Shown here: positions 1 to 4,937 of the stretch, piece by piece | Position numbering within the stretch: the first letter of the stretch is position 1 | Layout: every line of letters begins with the position of its first letter | Assembly: GCA_900550615.1 (NCBI GenBank) | Contig: URSX01000083.1 | Location: 1-7,286, forward strand | From: an uncultured Eubacteriales bacterium | GTDB taxonomy: Bacteria; Bacillota; Clostridia; Oscillospirales; Oscillospiraceae | Reading direction: 5' to 3' | DNA: 7,286 bases | Position numbers and translations under genes: made by a program | The notes under the pieces: generated by a model | What the model was told of the DNA's origin: nothing | Database searches by the model: none | Seen by the model: the letters and a program-made list of their open reading frames with translations, nothing else

Positions 1-1463
1 ATGTCGCAGTACTCCTCCTTGTAGGCGTCGAAGCCGTAGCCGTTCTTGCCGGAGGAGCGAACCTTCTCCAGGATCACAGAGCCGTCCAGGCCCGCGTTGG
101 CAGCGATCTGACGGATGGGCTCCTCCAGAGCTTTGGCCACGATCTGCACGCCGGTCTTCTCATCGCCCTCTACCTGATCCAGCAGGGCGGTGACGGCGGG
201 GATGGTGTTTACATAGATGGTGCCGCCGCCGGCCACGATACCCTCCTCTACGGCGGCCTTGGTGGCGTTCAGCGCGTCCTCAATGCGCAGCTTCTTCTCC
301 TTCATCTCGGTTTCGGTGGCAGCACCTACCTTGATAACGGCCACGCCGCCGGCCATCTTGGCCAGGCGCTCCTGCAGCTTCTCCTTGTCGTAGTCGCTGG
401 TGGTCATGCCGATCTGGCTGCGGATCTGGGCCACGCGGTCAGCAATGGCCTGCTTGTCGCCGGCGCCGTCCACGATGATGGTGTTCTCCTTGGTGACCTT
501 CACCTGGCGGGCGCGGCCCAGCATATCCACGGTGGCATCCTTCAGCGTAAGACCTAGCTCCTCGCTGATGACCTGGCCGCCGGTGAGGATGGCAATATCC
601 TGCAGCATCTCCTTGCGGCGGTCGCCGAAGCCGGGGGCCTTCACGCACACCACGTTCAGCGTGCCCCGCAGACGGTTCACGATCAGGGTGCTCAGGGCCT
701 CGCCCTCCACATCCTCGGCGATGATGAACAGCTTCTTACCTGCCTGCACCAGCTGCTCCAGCATGGGCAGAATCTCGGAGATAACGGAGATCTTCTTGTC
801 GGTAATGAGGATGTAAGCGTCGTCGATAACGGCCTCCATCTTCTCGGTGTCGGTGACCATGTAGGGGGTGATGTAGCCCCGGTCAAACATCATGCCCTCC
901 ACCACTTCGCTGTAGGTCTCGGCGGTCTTGGACTCCTCAATGGTGATGACGCCATCGGCGCTGACCTTCTCCATAGCCTCGGCAATGAGCTTGCCGATAA
1001 AGGCGTCGCCGGAGGACACGGTACCCACACGGGCGATGTCATCCGTGCCGTTGACCTTCTGGCTCTGGGCGTGGATGGAAGCCACGGCAGCGTCCACGGC
1101 CTTGGCCATGCCCTTCTTCATGACGATGGGGTTGGCGCCGGCGGCCAGATTCTTCAGGCCCTCCCGGACCATGGCCTGAGCCAGCAGGGTGGCGGTGGTG
1201 GTGCCATCGCCGGCTACGTCATTGGTCTTGGTGGAAACCTCCCGCACCAGCTGAGCGCCCATGTTCTCGAAGGGATCGTCCAGCTCGATCTCCTTGGCGA
1301 TGGACACGCCGTCGTTGGTGATCAGCGGAGAGCCGAACTTCTTATCCAGCACCACATTGCGGCCCTTAGGACCCAGGGTGACCTTTACGGTATCGGCCAG
1401 CTGATTGACGCCGGACTCCAGAGCCTTCCGGGCCTCGTCGCCGCGCTTGATAATTTTAGACAT
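1..1463 (-). CDS. groEL: GroEL (Hsp60) chaperonin large subunit, C-terminus cut by window edge
   Basis: This is the ATP-dependent chaperonin that forms the double heptameric cytosolic ring and folds client proteins with GroES. The frame is open from ATG 1461-1463 to the window edge, giving 487 residues of a family that is usually about 540, so roughly 55 C-terminal residues lie outside. It starts MSKIIKRGDEARKAL. Visible hallmarks are TLGPKGRN (about residues 29-36), the nucleotide-binding loop DVAGDGTTT (82-90), CVKAPGFGDRRKEML in the apical domain, and the intermediate-domain stretch IEDALNATKAAVEEG with its catalytic Asp, followed by AGGG. The late ATP-site Asp (E. coli D495 equivalent) is beyond the edge. 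An AGGAGG ribosome binding site (1472-1477) stands 8 nt before the start. It is the second gene of the groESL operon under CIRCE control. No frameshift was seen. Identification is secure. Confidence 0.98.
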   Translation of the reverse strand, partial: MSKIIKRGDEARKALESGVNQLADTVKVTLGPKGRNVVLDKKFGSPLITNDGVSIAKEIELDDPFENMGAQLVREVSTKTNDVAGDGTTTATLLAQAMVREGLKNLAAGANPIVMKKGMAKAVDAAVASIHAQSQKVNGTDDIARVGTVSSGDAFIGKLIAEAMEKVSADGVITIEESKTAETYSEVVEGMMFDRGYITPYMVTDTEKMEAVIDDAYILITDKKISVISEILPMLEQLVQAGKKLFIIAEDVEGEALSTLIVNRLRGTLNVVCVKAPGFGDRRKEMLQDIAILTGGQVISEELGLTLKDATVDMLGRARQVKVTKENTIIVDGAGDKQAIADRVAQIRSQIGMTTSDYDKEKLQERLAKMAGGVAVIKVGAATETEMKEKKLRIEDALNATKAAVEEGIVAGGGTIYVNTIPAVTALLDQVEGDEKTGVQIVAKALEEPIRQIAANAGLDGSVILEKVRSSGKNGYGFDAYKEEYCD

Positions 1464-1506
1464 ATTGATTGCCTCCTATATTGCAGATAATGATTTTATA
1501 AAGGAA

Positions 1507-1544
1507 TGTCACTCCGAGGGAGCGAAGCGACCGCGGGAATCCGT
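1507..1544 (+). repeat. Degenerate TGTCA...GAGCGAAGCGAC...AATCCGT intergenic repeat
   Basis: The core GGGAGCGAAGCGACC with TGTCA at one end and AATCCGT at the other matches, from memory, a widespread bacterial intergenic repeat whose usual ends are ATTGC and GCAAT. Here the end pairs have become ACTCC and GGAAT, so one G-C pair has flipped to C-G while pairing is kept. It shares both termini with the CGCA-loop palindromes elsewhere in the window, which suggests one superfamily. Insertion history is inferred. Confidence 0.65.
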
Positions 1545-1571
1545 AATACCCTTTGCATAAGGCCGGGGAGA

Positions 1572-1614
1572 ACGGATTGCCACGACCAGTCTGCGGACTG
1601 GTCTCGCAATGACA
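1572..1614 (-). repeat. CGCA-loop palindromic repeat, copy 1
   Basis: This is a 43-bp palindrome that, read on the minus strand, runs from TGTCATTGC to GGCAATCCGT. The inner stem is ACCAGTC / GACTGGT around a CGCA loop. It begins 13 bp after the groES stop, inside the groESL transcript. A small internal loop separates the inner stem from the ATTGC / GCAAT outer stem. Confidence 0.85.
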
Positions 1615-1627
1615 GCGCAGAAGTTTC

Positions 1628-1912
1628 TTACTCTACGATAGCCAGAATGTCCCCCTGCTTGACGATGATGTACTCCACATCCTCCAGAGTGATCTTGGTG
1701 CCGGCGTATTTATCGGTGATGACCTTGTCGCCGGGCTTCACGGTCATGGTCACGGGGTTGCCGTCCACCATGCCGCCGGGGCCAACGGCAATGACTTCCG
1801 CCACAGAGGGCTTCTCCTTGGCAGAGCCGGTGAGGATAATACCGCCCTTGGTGGTTTCCTCCGCCTCGGTCATTTTCAAAACCACGCGGTCAGAAAGCGG
1901 TGTCAGTTTCAT
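1628..1912 (-). CDS. groES: GroES (Hsp10) co-chaperonin
   Basis: This is the heptameric lid that caps the GroEL ring. The product is 94 residues, normal for the family. It opens MKLTPLSDRVVLKMTEAEE and continues with the mobile-loop region TTKGGIILTGSAKEKPS, then VAEVIAVGPGG, KPGDKVI and the C-terminal VEYIIVKQGDILAIVE. A start 17 codons further upstream is open, but it lies inside the CIRCE operator. The chosen ATG (1910-1912) has the ribosome binding site AAGGAGGA at 1921-1928 and matches the family N-terminus. It is first in the groES-groEL operon. The gap to groEL is 164 bp, unusually long for this gene pair, and is filled by palindromic repeats described separately. Confidence 0.98.
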   Translation of the reverse strand: MKLTPLSDRVVLKMTEAEETTKGGIILTGSAKEKPSVAEVIAVGPGGMVDGNPVTMTVKPGDKVITDKYAGTKITLEDVEYIIVKQGDILAIVE

Positions 1913-1950
1913 AGTTGTTTTCCTCCTTATATCCTTTTTATTAAACAAAT

Positions 1951-1989
1951 TCAGCGTTAGCACTCAAAACACAGGAGTGCTAACGCTGA
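1951..1989 (-). promoter_or_regulatory. CIRCE operator (HrcA binding site)
   Basis: The sequence TTAGCACTC (1957-1965), 9 nt, GAGTGCTAA (1975-1983) matches the CIRCE consensus exactly. The palindrome extends outward by six further pairs (TCAGCG at 1951-1956, CGCTGA at 1984-1989), giving 15-bp arms. CIRCE is bound by the repressor HrcA at normal temperature and released on heat shock. It sits between the promoter -10 and the groES ribosome binding site, the classic position. hrcA itself is not in the window. Confidence 0.97.
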
Positions 1990-2019
1990 TTATAATACCA
2001 CATTTATATCGTTTTTCAA
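1989..2019 (-). promoter_or_regulatory. groESL promoter (sigma-A type)
   Basis: Read on the minus strand there is a -35 TTGAAA (2014-2019), then 16 nt, then an extended -10 of the form TG-G-TATTAT with hexamer at 1992-1997. An overlapping perfect TATAAT (1989-1994) gives a 19-nt spacer. Either -10 would place the transcript start at the CIRCE palindrome, as expected for HrcA repression. Confidence 0.8.
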
Positions 2020-2046
2020 GGGGTATTTTGGAAAATCACAAAAAAT

Positions 2047-3000
2047 TCACATTTGCTCCACAGCGGGAGCGGCTTCCCGGGCGGTGGCATTGCAGGAGCA
2101 GCCATCGGGGCCGAAGAAATTCAGCTTTTTATCCGCCAGACGGATATGGACGTGGTCGGTGGTGACGCACTCGCCGTCCAGGCAGGTAACGATGTCCTTT
2201 TTCTCCGAGTCGATGACGATGTCCTTAGCGGTGGAGCAGTGGGCCAGATGGGGGAAGCGGTGGTACTCGCCCCTGGAGTAGGGGCCCACAAATTTCAGGA
2301 AGGTACTGCGGCTCACCTTATCCACCACCAGGGTATTCAGCACGCCGTCGTCCATCCGGGCCTCCGCCACGGGCATGAAGCCGCCGCCGTAATAGCGCCC
2401 GTTGCACACGGCTACCACGGCGTAGTCCTTCTCCACGGAAACGCCGTCCAGTGTCACGGTCCAGTGGGTGCCGATACCCTTAAAGAGAAAGTTCACCGCC
2501 AGAGACACGATGTAGCTGCTCTTGCCGTCCAGAATGGGGCTTTCGCTGAACTTATGGACATCCTTGGCCACCCTTGCGTCGATGCCAGAGCAGGCAATGG
2601 TCAGGGCGATGCGGTCATTGACCTGAATGGCATCCATGGGGAACTGGGGCCCGTTCCACAGATTCTCCGCGTCCCGGAACTTCTCCATATCACTGCCGAA
2701 ATTCTTGAGGAAGTCGTTGCCGGTGCCGATGGGGATGACGCTCATAGCGGCGTTATCGTAGCCAATGATGCCGTTGGCCACCTCGTTTACGGTGCCATCG
2801 CCGCCACAGGCATAAAAGCGCAGCTCCTCGCCGGTCTGACAGAGTTTTTTGGCCAGCTCTGTTGCGTGGCCCTGGCGCTTGGTGAGGATGCACTGCACAT
2901 CCAGGTCATGGTTGGCGCGCAGGGCATCAGCCATGTCGTAAATACGCTGGCGGCTGTCGGACTTGCCGGCAGTGGGATTGATGATAAAAATATGTTTCAT
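2047..3000 (-). CDS. YegS/BmrU-family lipid kinase (diacylglycerol kinase catalytic domain)
   Basis: This protein is predicted to phosphorylate diacylglycerol or a related lipid at the inner membrane face, feeding phosphatidic acid back to phospholipid synthesis. It has 317 residues, typical of the family. It opens with MKHIFIINPTAGK, the N-terminal phosphate-loop-like motif. GGDGTVNEVANG at 66-77 is the defining nucleotide-binding motif, and IGTGNDF at 91-97 follows. The C-terminal lobe has CNGRYYGGGFMPVAEARMDDG (199-219, in two halves) and DGE (275-277), the usual site of acidic metal and catalytic residues. The tail past residue 298 is short, Cys-containing and unlikely to be conserved. 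ATG 2998-3000 is preceded by GGAGGG (3005-3010) at a short 4-nt spacing. Its stop lies only 28 bp before the groES -35 and no terminator is visible between them. The exact lipid substrate cannot be read from sequence. Confidence 0.92.
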   Translation of the reverse strand: MKHIFIINPTAGKSDSRQRIYDMADALRANHDLDVQCILTKRQGHATELAKKLCQTGEELRFYACGGDGTVNEVANGIIGYDNAAMSVIPIGTGNDFLKNFGSDMEKFRDAENLWNGPQFPMDAIQVNDRIALTIACSGIDARVAKDVHKFSESPILDGKSSYIVSLAVNFLFKGIGTHWTVTLDGVSVEKDYAVVAVCNGRYYGGGFMPVAEARMDDGVLNTLVVDKVSRSTFLKFVGPYSRGEYHRFPHLAHCSTAKDIVIDSEKKDIVTCLDGECVTTDHVHIRLADKKLNFFGPDGCSCNATAREAAPAVEQM

Positions 3001-3040
3001 AAGACCCTCCGGTTATGGAAAAGAATAAAAACATAGACTC

Positions 3041-3071
3041 ATTATAGTAAGTGCAGGGGAAAATTTGTGAA
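3041..3071 (-). promoter_or_regulatory. Probable promoter of the lipid kinase gene
   Basis: On the minus strand TTCACA (3066-3071) and a perfect TATAAT (3041-3046) are separated by 19 nt. The -10 is consensus and correctly placed about 40 bp before the start codon. The -35 has one mismatch and a long spacer, so the promoter is likely but its strength is uncertain. Confidence 0.5.
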
Positions 3072-3129
3072 CAGAGTGAAAACAAATGCCGCGGATCCGC
3101 CCGTCTTGCATGCAATTCTTGCCATGCCC

Positions 3130-3181
3130 ATAGGGGTTGGCCTCCCGGATGACCCGCCCGGTCTTGTACCGCACCCCCTAT
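3130..3181. repeat. Short unit with inverted ends ATAGGGG / CCCCTAT
   Basis: The ends ATAGGGGTT (3130-3138) and ACCCCCTAT (3173-3181) are near-perfect inverted repeats around a GC-rich interior. It seems a degenerate relative of the GTAGGGG units at 3335, 6972, 7161 and 7214. Like the 6972 unit it is followed by TGTACCGCA and then a CGCA-loop palindrome. Confidence 0.45.
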
Positions 3182-3190
3182 AAAAAAACC

Positions 3191-3234
3191 TGTCATTGCC
3201 ACAGCCAGTGCGCACACTGGCTGTGGCAATCCGT
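3191..3234 (+). repeat. CGCA-loop palindromic repeat, copy 2 (perfect 16-bp arms)
   Basis: This 44-bp repeat starts TGTCATTGCC and ends GGCAATCCGT. The arms at 3195-3210 and 3215-3230 are exactly complementary over 16 bp around the loop CGCA (3211-3214). It is the best preserved palindrome of the four in the window. It lies upstream of the lipid kinase promoter and has no T-run to act as a terminator. Confidence 0.9.
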
Positions 3235-3249
3235 GACTCCCGTCCTTAC

Positions 3250-3308
3250 AGGCCCCCTTGCCTAAAGGGGGCTGGCACGGCGAAGCCGTGACTGGGGGAT
3301 TCCTCCCC
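3250..3308 (+). repeat. Double-hairpin intergenic repeat (CCCCCTT.. / CACGGCGAAGCCGTG)
   Basis: Two adjacent hairpins are present. The first is GCCCCCTT (3252-3259) with AAGGGGGC (3265-3272) and a 5-nt loop. The second is CACGGC-GAA-GCCGTG (3276-3290). The unit continues into ACTGGGGGATTCCTCC. I recall similar CTGGCANNGCGAAGCNGTGAC units as common intergenic repeats in Oscillospiraceae genomes. It is the only copy in the window, so the repeat status rests on that memory. Confidence 0.55.
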
Positions 3309-3334
3309 GCATCGTACCTTCTTGTAACACTTTT

Positions 3335-3497
3335 CGTAGGGGCGGGGTTCTACCCCGCCTGCGGGAGGGGAAATCGGCGAAGCGCCGCCAGTGGCGGATG
3401 AAGCGAGCCGGTTTCGAGGAAGTGCCCCGATTGGCGGGTACGACAGTGCCCGTCAGTCGGTTGGCACGACGGTGGGCAAGAGAGCCCCTCCCCTACG
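3335..3497. mobile_element. 163-bp MITE-like element with imperfect terminal inverted repeats
   Basis: The left end CGTAGGGGCGGGGTTCT (3335-3351) and the reverse complement of the right end, CGTAGGGGAGGGGCTCT, agree at 15 of 17 positions. The left end forms a hairpin GGCGGGGT-TCT-ACCCCGCC (3341-3359) directly behind GTAG. The interior has more hairpins, for example CCGCC-AGT-GGCGG. It encodes no transposase, and no clear target-site duplication is seen. The right 73 bp (3425-3497) recur in opposite orientation at 7214-7286. A non-autonomous element or a REP-like composite would both fit. Confidence 0.5.
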
Positions 3498-3532
3498 CAC
3501 CGCAAAGAAACCCACCGCACTTCTTGAAAATG

Positions 3533-3575
3533 TGTCATTGCGCAGCCGGTTCGCATACCGGCTGCGCCAATCCGT
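3533..3575 (+). repeat. CGCA-loop palindromic repeat, copy 3
   Basis: This 43-bp copy runs from TGTCATTGC to CAATCCGT. The stem GCGCAGCCGGT / ACCGGCTGCGC surrounds TCGCAT, where the loop-closing position is a T-T mismatch. It lies 17 bp beyond the methyltransferase stop, so it would form a strong hairpin in the 3' end of that mRNA. The following sequence on that strand (AATGACACATTTT) is a poor U-tract, so terminator function is only possible. Confidence 0.85.
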
Positions 3576-3592
3576 TCTACTTCCCTTAAAAT

Positions 3593-4708
3593 TCAAAATT
3601 TTCCGTACATAAACAGGTCGCACTTGAGCATCCCGTTATAAAGCTTGCGTTTCTTGTCCGCCGGGCGGCCGAACGCGCGCTCAAACTCCGTGTGGCTGCT
3701 GAGCACCAGCGTCCGCCATCCAGCAGGCAGCCGCTGCCAAACCCGGCCCAGCTCCCGGTACAGCTCCTCGGCCTCCGTCCGGTCCATGAGCCGCTCCCCG
3801 TAGGGGGGATTGGTCACCAGCTGGCCGTATTGGCTGTCCCGGCGGAAGCTTCGCATGTCCGCCGCCTCAAAGCGGATGCAGTCCTCCACCCCGGCCTTTT
3901 CGGCGTTGCTTTTGGCGATCTCGATGGCCCGGGGATCGATGTCTCCGCCCCAGATGTCGTAGCTTCCGTGAAATTCCTTGTCCATGGCCTCGTCGGCGGC
4001 GTTCAGCCAGACACTCTGGGGGAGAAAGGCCCACCTCTGTGCGTCAAAGCTGCGGTCCAGGCCCGGGGCCCGGTTCTTGGCAATGAGAGCCGCCTCAATG
4101 GGGATGGTGCCGCTGCCGCAGAAGGGGTCGCAGAAGGGATCCCGTCCCCGGTAGCGGGACAGCAGCACCATGGCTGCCGCCAGGGTCTCCCGCAGGGGTG
4201 CCTCCACTCCCACGGCCCGGTAGCCCCGCTTGTAGAGCCCCTCGCCGGAGCTGTCCAGCCCGATGACCACCTGATCCTTGAAAATAGAGAACCGCACCTG
4301 GTATTTTACTCCCGTCTCCGGGAACTGCTCCAGGCCGTACTGGCTCTTCAGCCGCTCCACCATGGCCTTTTTCACGATGGACTGGCAGGCCGGGGCGGAG
4401 TGGAGCTGGCTGGTGATGGAGTAGCCTTTCACCGGGAAGGCGCCGTCCCGGGGGATGTAGTCCTCCCAGGCGATGGCCTTTACCCCCTGAAACAGCTCCT
4501 CAAAGCTCCGGGCCGGAAACTCGCCCAGCACCAGCAGCACCCGGGCGCCGCACCGGAGATTGATGTTGAGCCTTGCGCAGTCGTCCGGTGTGCCGTCGCA
4601 GAAAATGCGCCCGTTTTCCACCCGGGCATTTTTAAGGCCCAGCCGCCGCACCTCGTCGCCCACCAATTTTTCCAGCCCCAGCAGGCAGGGGATCATATAA
4701 GTTGCCAT
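3593..4708 (-). CDS. THUMP-domain class I SAM-dependent RNA methyltransferase (RlmL/YpsC family)
   Basis: This enzyme is predicted to transfer a methyl group from S-adenosylmethionine to N2 of a guanine in 23S rRNA (m2G, as in the N-terminal half of E. coli RlmL and in B. subtilis YpsC). It has 371 residues, usual for the single-domain Gram-positive form. A ferredoxin-like and THUMP region spans about residues 1-155, followed by EGLYKRGYR (156-164), a linker signature of the family. Motif I is DPFCGSGTIPIEAALIA (194-210), GGDIDPRAIEIAKSNA (254-269) binds the cofactor ribose, and the catalytic motif is NPPYGERL (300-307). The frame is open further upstream, but ATG 4706-4708 has GAGGT at a suitable distance and matches the family start MATYMIPCLLGLEKLV. 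The gene is monocistronic and diverges from the HTH-NfeD operon. The exact target base is inferred from family only. Confidence 0.93.
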   Translation of the reverse strand: MATYMIPCLLGLEKLVGDEVRRLGLKNARVENGRIFCDGTPDDCARLNINLRCGARVLLVLGEFPARSFEELFQGVKAIAWEDYIPRDGAFPVKGYSITSQLHSAPACQSIVKKAMVERLKSQYGLEQFPETGVKYQVRFSIFKDQVVIGLDSSGEGLYKRGYRAVGVEAPLRETLAAAMVLLSRYRGRDPFCDPFCGSGTIPIEAALIAKNRAPGLDRSFDAQRWAFLPQSVWLNAADEAMDKEFHGSYDIWGGDIDPRAIEIAKSNAEKAGVEDCIRFEAADMRSFRRDSQYGQLVTNPPYGERLMDRTEAEELYRELGRVWQRLPAGWRTLVLSSHTEFERAFGRPADKKRKLYNGMLKCDLFMYGKF

Positions 4709-4739
4709 GCAAGCACCTCGATACATTGTTCCTGACCCC

Positions 4740-4768
4740 AGTATAGAATAGAAATGGAAAAAGTGCAA
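4740..4768 (-). promoter_or_regulatory. Promoter of the rRNA methyltransferase gene
   Basis: On the minus strand TTGCAC (4763-4768) and TATACT (4740-4745) are separated by exactly 17 nt. The start codon follows about 31 bp downstream of the -10. Each hexamer differs little from the sigma-A consensus. Confidence 0.7.
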
Positions 4769-4883
4769 GAAAAAACAGTGGTCTCCGGCCTCCAAATCCT
4801 GTATAATAGGAAGAAACAGAGCCCGCACATGCTGCGCAAATTCAAGTTGCGGAGAAAAATTTGGTTTTGCAACTCCAGTTTGA

Positions 4884-4912
4884 TAGACAAAACCTTGCTT
4901 TTTTGCTACTAT
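4884..4912 (+). promoter_or_regulatory. Promoter of the HTH-NfeD / SPFH operon
   Basis: TAGACA (4884-4889) and TACTAT (4907-4912) are 17 nt apart, giving a short leader of about 19 nt before ATG 4938. Upstream (4838-4875) imperfect inverted pairs CAAATT/AATTTG and AGTTGC/GCAACT occur and could be an operator for the XRE domain encoded just downstream, but this is weak. A lone TATAAT at 4802-4807 has no convincing -35. Confidence 0.55.
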
Positions 4913-4937
4913 GGAATCACACAGAGGGAGGAAATGT

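Larger units (their letters stand above)
1464..1627 (-). other. groES-groEL spacer occupied by two inverted palindromic repeats
   Basis: This 164-bp gap contains no credible gene. It holds a degenerate SEATA-type repeat (1507-1544), a 27-bp linker and a CGCA-loop palindrome in the opposite orientation (1572-1614), then the groEL ribosome binding site. The inner ends AATCCGT (1538-1544) and ACGGATT (1572-1578) are complementary, as are the outer ends TGTCA (1507-1511) and TGACA (1610-1614). The pair could therefore form a larger branched structure in the groESL mRNA. The plus-strand open frame across it starts with translated repeat (MSLRGSEAT...) and is not taken as a gene. Confidence 0.75.
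3001..3592. other. Gene-free 592-bp region made largely of short palindromic repeats
   Basis: No open frame here looks like a protein family; the short ones are translated repeats. From left to right there is the lipid kinase promoter, two perfect 10-bp palindromes (GCGGATCCGC 3091-3100 and TTGCATGCAA 3106-3115), a small inverted-end unit (3130-3181), a CGCA-loop palindrome (3191-3234), a double-hairpin repeat (3250-3308), a 163-bp element with inverted ends (3335-3497), and another CGCA-loop palindrome (3533-3575) just after the methyltransferase stop. Confidence 0.8.

Noticed and set aside
1506..2165. 219-codon plus-strand open frame starting MSLRGSEATAG
   Set aside because: The N-terminal part is a translated intergenic repeat and the rest is antisense to groES and the CIRCE region. 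Such repeat-derived frames are a known annotation artefact.
2053..3036. 327-codon plus-strand open frame opposite the lipid kinase
   Set aside because: Shadow of the kinase gene; composition is Gly/Ala/His/Val-rich and no motif is visible, while the minus strand shows GGDGT and GTGND motifs.
3191..3234. CRISPR-like interpretation of the recurring 43-44 bp palindromes
   Set aside because: Copies are dispersed at irregular distances and in both orientations, without spacers of uniform size and without cas genes.
3391..3612. Short plus-strand frames in the 3391-3612 repeat region
   Set aside because: They translate the 163-bp element and the adjacent palindrome, have no ribosome binding site and run into the end of the methyltransferase gene.
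3692..4735. 347-codon plus-strand open frame opposite the methyltransferase
   Set aside because: Antisense to a gene with complete SAM-binding and NPPY motifs; Pro/His/Gln-rich shadow composition.
4802..4807. TATAAT as the main promoter of the HTH-NfeD operon
   Set aside because: No acceptable -35 lies 16-19 nt upstream, whereas the pair at 4884-4912 is correctly spaced and closer to the start codon.
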